Part shown: positions 33,822-41,636 of the stretch, one piece after another | How positions within the stretch are numbered: position 1 is the stretch's first letter | How the letters are laid out: each line of letters opens with the position of its first letter | DNA from: Sulfuricella sp. | Lineage (GTDB): Bacteria; Pseudomonadota; Gammaproteobacteria; Burkholderiales; Sulfuricellaceae | Direction of reading: 5' to 3' | NCBI GenBank assembly: GCA_041651995.1 | Contig: JBAZID010000013.1 | Span: forward strand, 1 to 64,000 | DNA length: 64,000 bases | Notes under the pieces: model-generated | Told to the model about the DNA's origin: nothing | What the model saw: the letters and a program-made list of their open reading frames with translations, nothing else | The model's database searches: none | Program-made: the position numbers and the translations under genes

Positions 33822-34688
33822 TTACCCGCTGGCTTTCTCCAGCCGCTTCTTCGCCACAAAACTCTTCAATCGCTGAACGGGATTGCGGTTGCCCCACCAT
33901 AGCCGGCGATGATGGAAGCGGTTGAGGCGGGCATCCAGGTAGGTGTACCAGGGAACCAATTCCAACTCTTGCGGATGCAGCAAGCCAAGTACCGTCTGGG
34001 TGGTAATGAAGCCCGCGCACAGCTTGCAGCCGGCAATCGAACTCGGACCCTTGCGGGCCTTCAGGTTGATTGATTTAGGGTCAAGATATTTGAGGTGATG
34101 CATCTCCGGGGCAAAGCCCAGGGCGAACTGGATGATCTTTTCCTCCTCGCTCATCTGCGGTGAGATGGCAAAGTAATTGTCATAGGACATGCCTCCCGGC
34201 CCAAATGCCAATACCCCCGCTCCCAGCCCCAGCGGTACCGCTGCCACGGTAACAAGCCCCCGTGCGGTGGCCGAATTGATCAGCAGCGGGTGCATGTCAA
34301 CGGCGAATACATCTATCCCGTCCACGACCAGATCCACCCCCGCCAGAAAGGCATCGATATTATCCGCATCGATGCCTTTGTCGAAAATCTTTACACGTAG
34401 CTCAGGGTTGATCTCCAGGGCATATTCCAGCATCACCTCAATCTTGCGGCGGCCCAGCGTACGGGTGTTGGCGCCATACTGACGGTTGAAGTTGGCCTGT
34501 TCGAATTCGTCAAACTCGGCAATGTGGAACCCGCCCACCCCGGCGCGCACCAGGCTGATGAGATAATCCCCTCCCACGCCACCCATCCCGGCAATCGCCA
34601 CGGTGGATTGCCGCAGCCGCGCATGTTCGTTTGAGCTGACGATTCCAAGATTGCGGCTGAATGCACTGTCATAATCAAACTCAGTCAT
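33822..34688 (-). CDS. ThiF/MoeB-family E1-like adenylyltransferase
   Basis: 288 residues. The nucleotide-binding motif AGMGGVGGDYL near residue 33, the FDEFEQANFNRQ block and DGIDVFAVDMH identify the ThiF/HesA/MoeB fold, which activates a carboxyl terminus by adenylation. A CKLC pair near residue 215 may be part of a zinc site; a second CxxC is not seen. No ThiS- or ubiquitin-like partner is encoded nearby, so the substrate may be a peptide or amino acid. It is first in the leftward envelope operon, 130 bases from the LolA-like gene, and divergent from the PEP-CTERM gene. AGAGG precedes ATG. Confidence 0.83.
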   Translation of the reverse strand: MTEFDYDSAFSRNLGIVSSNEHARLRQSTVAIAGMGGVGGDYLISLVRAGVGGFHIAEFDEFEQANFNRQYGANTRTLGRRKIEVMLEYALEINPELRVKIFDKGIDADNIDAFLAGVDLVVDGIDVFAVDMHPLLINSATARGLVTVAAVPLGLGAGVLAFGPGGMSYDNYFAISPQMSEEEKIIQFALGFAPEMHHLKYLDPKSINLKARKGPSSIAGCKLCAGFITTQTVLGLLHPQELELVPWYTYLDARLNRFHHRRLWWGNRNPVQRLKSFVAKKRLEKASG

Positions 34689-34753
34689 CGAAGGCCTCTT
34701 AATGGATAAATAGCAGGGGGGATTGGTACATCTTTACTCGTGGAAATGAGAAA

Positions 34754-34770
34754 TGCAAGAGTCTTGCCCT
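34754..34770 (-). promoter_or_regulatory. Sigma-54-like promoter for the thiF operon
   Basis: On the minus strand AGGGCAAGACTCTTGCA keeps GG and GC exactly 12 bases apart, with TTGCA matching the -12 box; the -24 box differs from TGGCAC at the first T and the last C. Start of transcription would be near 34743, giving a ~55-base leader to thiF. Confidence 0.5.
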
Positions 34771-34799
34771 GCCTTGCTGCATGAGATATGTGGATGTCT

Positions 34800-34840
34800 T
34801 AAATCTCACACAAAAAATCTTGTCGATAAATCTTACACAC
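34800..34840. promoter_or_regulatory. Direct repeats TAAATCTYACACA between divergent sigma-54 promoters (putative activator sites)
   Basis: TAAATCTCACACA at 34800-34812 and TAAATCTTACACA at 34827-34839 are 27 bases apart. They lie roughly 60-100 bases upstream of the predicted thiF start and 85-125 bases upstream of the predicted PEP-CTERM start, the usual position of enhancer sites for sigma-54 activators. The PEP-CTERM regulator PrsR is one candidate binder. The binding protein is inferred. Confidence 0.45.
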
Positions 34841-34899
34841 TGCGCGGCCAGGTATTATAAATAAACGCCAAGTCATTGGTACAAATGAATATATTATTC

Positions 34900-34915
34900 T
34901 GGCATGCTATGTGCT
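34900..34915 (+). promoter_or_regulatory. Sigma-54 promoter of the PEP-CTERM gene
   Basis: TGGCATGCTATGTGCT has GG (34901-34902) and GC (34913-34914) at the required spacing and is almost the same as the nrtA promoter at 45090. Transcription would start near 34926, 56 bases before the ATG. RpoN control of PEP-CTERM genes through PrsK/PrsR is known in floc-forming betaproteobacteria. Confidence 0.7.
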
Positions 34916-34981
34916 TAGTACATGGCAAGGTGAAATAAGCCTGAATGATTAACGAGTTCTGAATATCTCAAGGAGAACATA

Positions 34982-35758
34982 ATGAAACTCACAAAACTTG
35001 CTGGTGCGTTGGCCATTTGCATGGCTTGCGCTTCGGGTACGGCCTCTGCGGATCTTTTCTATCAAAATGTAAACGCCTGGGATACGACTCCTGCCGCTGG
35101 TACAAATGGATATACTGCGATCATGGATGAAATGCAGGTGAACTGGGCTGCGAACTCTGTCTACACTGACCTTGATGCAAATGGCGTGGATCTTGGCGAC
35201 ACAGTCGTCGACAGCGGAGTAGGCACCGTTGGCGGCTATCTGTTAAGCGGTATAAACCTGATTGGAGCCCAGGCGAATGAGGGCGTTAATTTTACGCACG
35301 CATTGAATTTCGCTTATAACGATATGGCTGGCGTGGTAGTTGCGATGCTTAGCCCAAGCGCCATTCTGGCTCATTACACTTCCGGAACCATTGATCTCTG
35401 GGGCGATGCCGATCTTGATGGCGTCAACGATGTCAAGCTGCTGACGCTGAATGTGTTTAATAGTGACGGCACGATTGGCAATTTCAACATCTACGCTACA
35501 GTGGGCTATGCCGCTCCTGGTGTGTGGTACTTCCCGCCGGCTGTTGACTGGTCAACACAGGTTGTTGCAATTAATGCACGTATCGATACCAATCTGGATA
35601 AAGGTGGTGTTCCAGCGCTTCAGGCTGATGGAACATATGCGAGGACCTCAGTACTGAATGGCAGTGTAGAGTTCATTCCTGAGCCAGCCAGTATCGCTCT
35701 GATGGGTTTGGGCCTGCTGGGCCTGGGTTTGAGCCGCCGCAGTAAAAAAGCTGTTTAA
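34982..35758 (+). CDS. PEP-CTERM sorting-signal protein
   Basis: 258 residues: signal peptide (1-23, ending ASA), a beta-rich mature domain, and a classic C-terminal sorting signal at about 233-258 with IPEPASIALMGLGLLGLG followed by LSRRSKKAV. Exosortase (not in the window) would cut near PEP and release or anchor the protein at the cell surface, often with exopolysaccharide. Strong ribosome site (CAAGGAGAACATA). It stands alone on the plus strand among leftward genes, with its own sigma-54 promoter and a terminator right after it. The mature domain has no recognised function. Confidence 0.92.
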   Translation: MKLTKLAGALAICMACASGTASADLFYQNVNAWDTTPAAGTNGYTAIMDEMQVNWAANSVYTDLDANGVDLGDTVVDSGVGTVGGYLLSGINLIGAQANEGVNFTHALNFAYNDMAGVVVAMLSPSAILAHYTSGTIDLWGDADLDGVNDVKLLTLNVFNSDGTIGNFNIYATVGYAAPGVWYFPPAVDWSTQVVAINARIDTNLDKGGVPALQADGTYARTSVLNGSVEFIPEPASIALMGLGLLGLGLSRRSKKAV

Positions 35759-35772
35759 GCAGAACCGGAACT

Positions 35773-35807
35773 AAAAAAACCGCGCAGTTTTCTGCGCGGT
35801 TTTTTTA
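35773..35807. terminator. Bidirectional terminator between the PEP-CTERM and acyltransferase genes
   Basis: A-run, then CCGCGCAG-TTTT-CTGCGCGG with perfect 8-bp arms, then a run of seven T. It can end transcription of the PEP-CTERM gene and of the convergent acyltransferase gene. Confidence 0.92.
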
Positions 35808-35871
35808 TGGGCGCTTCCCGAAGAAGCAACAAGAGCCGGGGTTTGAGCAATGGCCAGCAAAAACGGGCAGT

Positions 35872-36555
35872 TTATTTCCCGAACATGAACTGCGACAGAC
35901 AGTTATCAAGGTCGGACATGGTTTTTTGAATCGCATTGGCACCGATGAAATAGGGCTTTCGCGGGGGGTGAACCATCGTGTTGAGTGGGCCGGCCATCTG
36001 AAATGGGAAGCCGATCCGTGCCAGTAATCGTGCCAGCGAAGGTTCCATCGCGGCGTAGCAATTTGTGATGCCATGTTTGCGGGCGAGATTGAAAATCTCG
36101 CGATACAAGCCCAAAGCCACGAGTGGGCCGTCCTGTTTGTCCATCGGGTTTGTGTGACGTGATCGCCTGGGTGGGGAGTGATGCAGCCCGGCGCTTGAAA
36201 GTTCGCCCCGGTAGCGGCGTAATTCGCTGGTGATGGCCAGTCGGCCGATTTCTCCGATCTGCCTTGGAGAAATGGCCGTCATAAGTGAAATCGAGTAACG
36301 GGTGAAAATGCTCAGGCCTTCGGTGCTGGGCAGGATTAGACGAGAGCAACCTACTGCAGTGCCCGTTTCCGTGGAGCGGCAAAGCACGTGCAAACTGTGC
36401 GTGTCGTACGTATCGCTTTCCATCTGGGTGTTATCCGGATTGGGCAAGCGACTCAGTTCCGCACGGAAAACATGGTGCCGCAGGGCAAGGTAATCCCGGT
36501 ATGCCTGCGTACCCGGGCTTACAATCAAATACTCGAATTTATTCTCCGCGAGCAC
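35872..36555 (-). CDS. PEP-CTERM/exosortase-associated acyltransferase (N-acyl amino acid synthase-like), copy 1
   Basis: 227 residues from a GTG with GGGGAAATCC upstream; the frame is open to a TTG at 36600 without a ribosome site. Motifs LRHHVFRAEL, MESDTYDTHSLH, SRLILPS and GEIGRLAI are those of the AHL-synthase/FeeM acyltransferase fold, including acidic residues used for amine activation. Family members linked to PEP-CTERM systems make long-chain N-acyl amino acids, or are predicted to. It is a paralogue of 36806-37597. Fatty chain and amino acid are unknown. Confidence 0.83.
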   Translation of the reverse strand: MLAENKFEYLIVSPGTQAYRDYLALRHHVFRAELSRLPNPDNTQMESDTYDTHSLHVLCRSTETGTAVGCSRLILPSTEGLSIFTRYSISLMTAISPRQIGEIGRLAITSELRRYRGELSSAGLHHSPPRRSRHTNPMDKQDGPLVALGLYREIFNLARKHGITNCYAAMEPSLARLLARIGFPFQMAGPLNTMVHPPRKPYFIGANAIQKTMSDLDNCLSQFMFGK

Positions 36556-36805
36556 CGGATTTCCCCGCGATATGTGCTTTAAATACAGCCGCTTGACCAA
36601 TTGATGAAGGGGCGTGCCGGGAGGAACGGTCAGTGTGCTTGAAACACAGTCCGATATGACCGTAGATTGTGTGTGATATCAATTAAATGCTGCGTCTTTT
36701 ATGTGTTTACCTTTAACCAATTTTAAAACAAATTGATTCTGGCTTCGTTACATAAAAGTAATTTGGCAGAACCTCCTGGGCGAGGTTTGCTACGGGCCAT
36801 CCATT
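36556..36805. other. Intergenic region between the two acyltransferase genes
   Basis: 250 bases, AT-rich in the middle. A small inverted repeat AACCTC..GAGGTT at 36772-36790 follows the upstream acyltransferase without a clear T-run. AGATTGTGTGTGATAT at 36664-36679, read on the minus strand, loosely resembles the direct repeats at 34800. No gene and no clear promoter was seen. Confidence 0.35.
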
Positions 36806-37597
36806 CTACTGCTTACCGATGTTGTTCCTGACGGCAGTATTTGGAGCGGATGTATTGCATGCTTCTTGTGCTTGCAGGAAGCTGAGGATACATGTTTCCT
36901 TCTGACTCAGGCTGTGTTCCATTTCAACTGCGCTGATCAGGTAGGCCCGCCTGGGTGGTTCGACGCTTTCATTGATGGGGCCAACCGACACCCAGGGGAA
37001 CCCCAGTGTTTTGAGAAGCCGGCTGAAGCGGTTTTCCATGGCGGCCATGCAGAAATCAATGCCATTCTGCTTGCACACCAGGTATATCTCCCGGTACATG
37101 CCCAGGACCAGCTCCGGCTGGTGATGGCGGTGGTTATCAGGAAGCCTGCTCATTTCAGATTCGGGATCACCCTGAAAGGGTTTGTTCCGGTCTTCCTGGC
37201 GGCGCCGGTACTGCGGAGCGATGGCCATGCGGGAGATTTCACCGATATTGTCATCCATTGCACCAGGGTAGGGGAGGGGGTGTTCAATGATGTATCTGGG
37301 GGTGACATTCAGGCCAATGCTGCTGGGGAAAATCACGCGAACTGAAGCGGCGGGGTTGCCTGAAGCTTTGTGGTAAGACATGAAATGGCGGCTGTACTGG
37401 TCATATTGGTCAGTCTCCATGGGCTGGCCAGTGCTGGATAAAGGGCAGGATGGAGGAATGACGCGATGGAGTTCCTTGCAAAAAACCTCATAACGAAATT
37501 CGAGATAAAGTTCATAGGCGCGCGTTCCCGGCACGACTTCATCGACATGGAAATAACCGGTTTCCATACTGAGCCCCTCAGTCTGAACATAATTCAT
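36806..37597 (-). CDS. PEP-CTERM/exosortase-associated acyltransferase (N-acyl amino acid synthase-like), copy 2
   Basis: 263 residues. The same motif series as copy 1: FRYEVFCKEL, METDQYDQYSRHF, VRVIFPSS and GEISRMAI, followed by a longer C-terminal half (LGMYREIYLVCKQNGIDF, then FSRLLKTLGFPW). Start ATG at 37597 overlaps the methyltransferase stop (ATGA) with AGGTGA upstream; an ATG ten codons later has GAGGGG upstream. Coupled translation with the methyltransferase suggests a two-step route in which an acylated product is methylated, or the reverse. Confidence 0.83.
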   Translation of the reverse strand: MNYVQTEGLSMETGYFHVDEVVPGTRAYELYLEFRYEVFCKELHRVIPPSCPLSSTGQPMETDQYDQYSRHFMSYHKASGNPAASVRVIFPSSIGLNVTPRYIIEHPLPYPGAMDDNIGEISRMAIAPQYRRRQEDRNKPFQGDPESEMSRLPDNHRHHQPELVLGMYREIYLVCKQNGIDFCMAAMENRFSRLLKTLGFPWVSVGPINESVEPPRRAYLISAVEMEHSLSQKETCILSFLQAQEACNTSAPNTAVRNNIGKQ

Positions 37598-38388
37598 GAT
37601 TTTTCACCTGTAACGATGAATACACCACCAGCGACCAATTGGCGGCCACTCGCCACTTGCTCGGATAGATCCTGGAATAGTTGCTTGATGTCAATGGCGT
37701 CGCCCAGCAGGGATGCCTTGTAACCGAGAAGGATATTGAACAGCACGTTGAATGGCAGTTCACTGCTGGTGAGGGCCAGGATGCGGCTCCTGACGTTGAC
37801 GAATCCCGCTTCGGCCATCAAGTTCGGCAGTTTACGGCCCATGAAACGATCTCCTCCCTTTTCAGCCTGGGTTGTCTGGGCTGTTCGAAGAAGTTGACTG
37901 ACGCGTGGGTCCTCGGGATAGAAAACAACCAGGCCATCATCAGAATCAACAGCACAGAAGCGGCCGCCGGGGCGCATGACCCGGTGCATTTCGGAAATTA
38001 CGGTTTCTGGCCGGGGAATGTGCTGAAGCACAAAACGCGAGTAGGAGAAGTCAATGCTGCTGTCAGGGATTGGCAAGCGGTCTCCATACGCCTGAATCTG
38101 AAATAAGCCTCGGGCAGGTTTGCTGTGAACATTGTTCGCCACCTGAGCCAGCAATATGGGGCTTGGTTCCACGACAGTCAGGCTGCCATCTGGTGCCAGT
38201 TCGGCTAGCAGGTCGGAGACAAAACCGGGACCACAGCCCAATTCAAGCACATCGTGCCCAGGCTGAATGCCGGCTGAGCGCAGTATATCTGTCTCCAGGC
38301 CGCGAACCGCCTGGGCTTGCTGGCGTAACCGCTCGGCCTGGAAGTCAGCGTCTTTCAGTGTTTCGAAGTGGTAGGAACCAGTACTCAT
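37594..38388 (-). CDS. Class I SAM-dependent methyltransferase
   Basis: 264 residues. SAM-binding motif I VLELGCGPGFVSDLL near residue 46, motif II LTVVEPS, and IDFSYSRFVLQHIPRPE (motif IV region) show a Rossmann-fold methyltransferase of the UbiE/COQ5-like group. Substrate unknown. It overlaps the following acyltransferase gene by four bases, the best clue to its role. Weak ribosome site. Confidence 0.87.
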   Translation of the reverse strand: MSTGSYHFETLKDADFQAERLRQQAQAVRGLETDILRSAGIQPGHDVLELGCGPGFVSDLLAELAPDGSLTVVEPSPILLAQVANNVHSKPARGLFQIQAYGDRLPIPDSSIDFSYSRFVLQHIPRPETVISEMHRVMRPGGRFCAVDSDDGLVVFYPEDPRVSQLLRTAQTTQAEKGGDRFMGRKLPNLMAEAGFVNVRSRILALTSSELPFNVLFNILLGYKASLLGDAIDIKQLFQDLSEQVASGRQLVAGGVFIVTGEKS

Positions 38389-38561
38389 AATATGTTCGAG
38401 TTCCTCAGCCTGGTTTCGCTGGTTTCTTTTTTTCTCATGTCATGGTGAAGAGTTGTCACCAGTCCACCCTTTACAATGTGATCCCCGCTACAGCCTGAAC
38501 CATGACGGGAAAACTTGGCCTTTACCATTCCTGCATGATCTGGGACATATTGGGCCGCTGA

Positions 38562-41345
38562 TTACAATTGCTTCAACAAGGCTTTTACTTCCTCAATCCG
38601 GGGGAACGTTTTCTCCTTGGCCAGGAGTTGCTCCAACTCTTTGCGTGCCTTGATCTTGTCGCCTGATTTTACCAACCCAACTGCGAAATGATAACGGATT
38701 TCTGCCGCTTCCGGGGCTAGATTGCTTGCCTTTTGCAGGAGCGGCAGGCCGCGTGCCACGTCACCTTTTTCCACCAGGATCCAACCGAGGGTATCAAGTA
38801 TCGCCGGGCTATCAGGCGCTAGTTGATTGGCCTTCTCGGCATGCTCCACGGCTCTCGGATCTTTCTCCTGATGGTAAAGCCAGGCCAGGTTGTTAAGTGC
38901 CGGAACGTGGTTTGGATTCTGCCGCAGCACAGTTTGATATTGATCGATGGCTGCTTTGTTCTGCTTGTTGGCGAGGTGGATTCCTGCCTGGTGCATGCGG
39001 GTTTGAATATCGGCAGGGTGTTCTTTCAGCCATTGGGTCAAGCGGGCGTCTGCGACCTTGCCTTTGCCGGACTGATCGAGGGCGATATGCAGCTTCACCA
39101 TGATCTGGCCAGCCTTGCCGATAGCGAGTGCCTGCTCGAAGGCTTTCGCCGCAAGATCAGGCTTCTTTTGCGCCATCAGAATATTACCTTCCAGCTCGAA
39201 ACCTGCCGGTGATTTTGCACTTTTCTTTTGAATCTGCCGGGCAATTGCAAGGGCTTGCTCGTGTTTTCCTTGACCGCTCTCCAGTGTGGCCAAGGCCAAT
39301 TGCGCTTCCAGATAATCAGGGCGCAATTCAAGGGCTTTTTTCAGGGCGTTCGATGCCTCCGTCTGGTTCTGCATTGCCATGTGAATGGAAGCGATACGTA
39401 ACTGTACAGGGGCTGAGTCCGGTTTCAGGGCGGCGAGCCGGTTGTAAGTTTCCAATGCACCCGGCTTGTCGCCGTTGGCAAACTGGGCCTGCGCCAGCAT
39501 GTCTTGAACTTCCGGGCTGCTTGGGTTGGAGCCCTGAAATTTCTTGGCCAGAGCAAGCGCCTTCGTTTTTTCATCGATGCGCAGATAATGGGCCGCCAGT
39601 GTCGTAGCTGGCTGAATGGCGTCCGGGTTTTCCTGGCTTGATTTTTCCAGCCAGGTTGTGGCTTCCTTGATCTGCTTTTGGGAAAGAGCAAGATTGGCCA
39701 GTGCGGTCATGATCGGAACGTTTTTCTGGTCTTTTTCGAGAGCGGCCTCAAGGCGTTTTTTTGCAGCATCCGGTTTCTTTTCCTGCAAGTCAAGCTGGAC
39801 AAGGCTCATCACCGCCGGAAAATTGGATGGCTGGATGGAAAGGGCTTTTTCAAAGCTTGCACGCGCATTGGGCAAATCTTTCTTGCCCAGATAGGCCGCG
39901 CCTTTCAGGTTGTAGGGCAGAGGATTGTCAGGTTGTTCTTTTTCAAAGGATTTCGCCGCGGCAAGGGCTTTGTCGTACTCCTTGAGGCGAAGATGGGTCA
40001 AGGTCAGCAGGGTGCCTGCCTTGGGCGATTTTGCATCCATTTTTACTGCTGTTTCCATTTCGGCCACGGCGCGTTCGTTTTCGCCCTGCGCCAGCTTGCT
40101 CATGCCAATGGCTGAATGGAGGCTTGCAGATTTTGGTGCAAGTGCACTGGCCTTTGAAAAATAATCCGTTGCCTTGCTGAATTCTCCAGCCTGCATATAC
40201 AACTCACCCGCGAGGGCGAACAGTTGCGCATCCTGTGGCGCGGCTTCAAGCGCCGGGGACAGCACATCGATTGCTTGCTGTGTCTGGCGGCTTTTCATCA
40301 GAGTAGACGCCAGCAGCTTGAGGGCATAAAGATTGCCGGGATTCTCTCCCAGGTATTTTTTCAGGTGTTGTTCGGCTTGTGGCATCGAACCCAGCGAGAA
40401 TTGCACCGCACCAGCCAGCAGGATGCTGGGCATGTGTTCTGGCGCTGCACGCAGGATTTGCTGCAGGGATTCCAGTGCGGCCTCAGGCTTGCCCTGGCGG
40501 GAATCGAGCAATGCCTGGGTATAGAGAACGATCAGATTATTTGGCGCTGTCTTGCGTGCTGCTTCGATATTTGCCTTGGCGGCATCGAATTTCCCTGTCG
40601 CAATTTCCAGATAGGCTTTGTTGATATGCGCGTATTTGTTACCTGGTTGCAATTTCAAAACCTGGTCATAGGCGGCGTGAGCCGGTTCGGCTTTCCCCTG
40701 CGCACGCAGCAAGTCGCCCTTGAAAAGCCAGGCATTGGTGTCCTGCGGGTTTTTGCTGACGGCCTGTTCGGAGAATTGTACCGCGGCGTCGATATTTCCC
40801 TCCGTGAGCGAATGTCTGGCCAGGCCGATAAGCGCGTCCGGATAGTCAGGTTTGCTCTTCAGTGCTTGCTCAAACGATTCTCTGGCTTCCTTGCCTTTGC
40901 CCAAAGCCAGGTAGGCATTGCCACGCAAACTTGATATTTCGGCAGATTCCTTATCTCCCTGAACCTGTTTCGTTTCGTCCAGAACTTGCTGGAACTGGCC
41001 CTGGGAGAGCAAGGCCTTTGCCAGGGCAGCTTGCACATTGGCGGCGCTCATGCCCAGGCTCAAGGCCTTGCGGAGTTCCTTTTCGGCAGATTTTGGATCT
41101 TCTGTTTTGAGGTATATCTCACCAAGGAGATAACGAGCCTTGGGATCATCCGGGTTCTGTTGCAAGGCATTCTTGAGCTGGATGATGGCAGCCTTGATGT
41201 CGCCTTTTTGCTGAAGCTGCTCAGCCTCGGCGACCAGCGCCTGGGGAGTTTGTGACTTGCCGCAGGCGGTCAGGCTACCCATGAGCAGGGCGGCGCTTAA
41301 CAGGATGAAGGTGATTCTTATTGGTTTTTGTATGGGATCAGGCAT
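38562..41345 (-). CDS. prsT: PEP-CTERM system TPR-repeat lipoprotein PrsT
   Basis: 927 residues, the usual size of this family. An N-terminal lipoprotein signal ends in LTAC (lipidation at the cysteine near residue 28). The rest is a long array of more than twenty tetratricopeptide-like repeats, for example YLLGEIYLKTEDPKSAEKEL and NNLAWLYHQEKDPRAVEHA. PrsT accompanies the XrtA exosortase/exopolysaccharide system and is thought to be a periplasmic scaffold. No exosortase, prsK or prsR gene lies in the window. Confidence 0.9.
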   Translation of the reverse strand: MPDPIQKPIRITFILLSAALLMGSLTACGKSQTPQALVAEAEQLQQKGDIKAAIIQLKNALQQNPDDPKARYLLGEIYLKTEDPKSAEKELRKALSLGMSAANVQAALAKALLSQGQFQQVLDETKQVQGDKESAEISSLRGNAYLALGKGKEARESFEQALKSKPDYPDALIGLARHSLTEGNIDAAVQFSEQAVSKNPQDTNAWLFKGDLLRAQGKAEPAHAAYDQVLKLQPGNKYAHINKAYLEIATGKFDAAKANIEAARKTAPNNLIVLYTQALLDSRQGKPEAALESLQQILRAAPEHMPSILLAGAVQFSLGSMPQAEQHLKKYLGENPGNLYALKLLASTLMKSRQTQQAIDVLSPALEAAPQDAQLFALAGELYMQAGEFSKATDYFSKASALAPKSASLHSAIGMSKLAQGENERAVAEMETAVKMDAKSPKAGTLLTLTHLRLKEYDKALAAAKSFEKEQPDNPLPYNLKGAAYLGKKDLPNARASFEKALSIQPSNFPAVMSLVQLDLQEKKPDAAKKRLEAALEKDQKNVPIMTALANLALSQKQIKEATTWLEKSSQENPDAIQPATTLAAHYLRIDEKTKALALAKKFQGSNPSSPEVQDMLAQAQFANGDKPGALETYNRLAALKPDSAPVQLRIASIHMAMQNQTEASNALKKALELRPDYLEAQLALATLESGQGKHEQALAIARQIQKKSAKSPAGFELEGNILMAQKKPDLAAKAFEQALAIGKAGQIMVKLHIALDQSGKGKVADARLTQWLKEHPADIQTRMHQAGIHLANKQNKAAIDQYQTVLRQNPNHVPALNNLAWLYHQEKDPRAVEHAEKANQLAPDSPAILDTLGWILVEKGDVARGLPLLQKASNLAPEAAEIRYHFAVGLVKSGDKIKARKELEQLLAKEKTFPRIEEVKALLKQL

Positions 41346-41636
41346 GTTTTTATTCCCTAAGTCGGTTTGTCAATGCGATATCACTCTGCGGGGATGAGCA
41401 GCAAGGCCGAGTTTTCAATGCATCCGAACTGCTTCTGAACTCAATGCCATGGCCGTAACAGCTTGGGTATAACGCGTTGTAATATTGGGCATCATATACC
41501 AAATTAAATAGTTTTAAGTGCGATTGCCAGGTTAATCAAGGGCCATTCTTCCTGCATCTGAATTTATTGGCTGCTTATCGTGGCAGGTATTCCCTGTTTC
41601 AAGCATGGCTGGGTGTTTCTGATACAATTCCGGCCT
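41346..41636. promoter_or_regulatory. Divergent intergenic region between prsT and dnaX
   Basis: 291 bases containing the promoters of both genes. I looked for an SRP (4.5S) RNA, which often lies before dnaX, and for sigma-54 sites on both strands, and found none. No ORF with coding character was seen. Confidence 0.4.

Noticed and set aside
41346..41636. SRP (4.5S) RNA gene upstream of dnaX
   Set aside because: The conserved GGAAGCAGCC loop and flanking stem were looked for on both strands and are absent.
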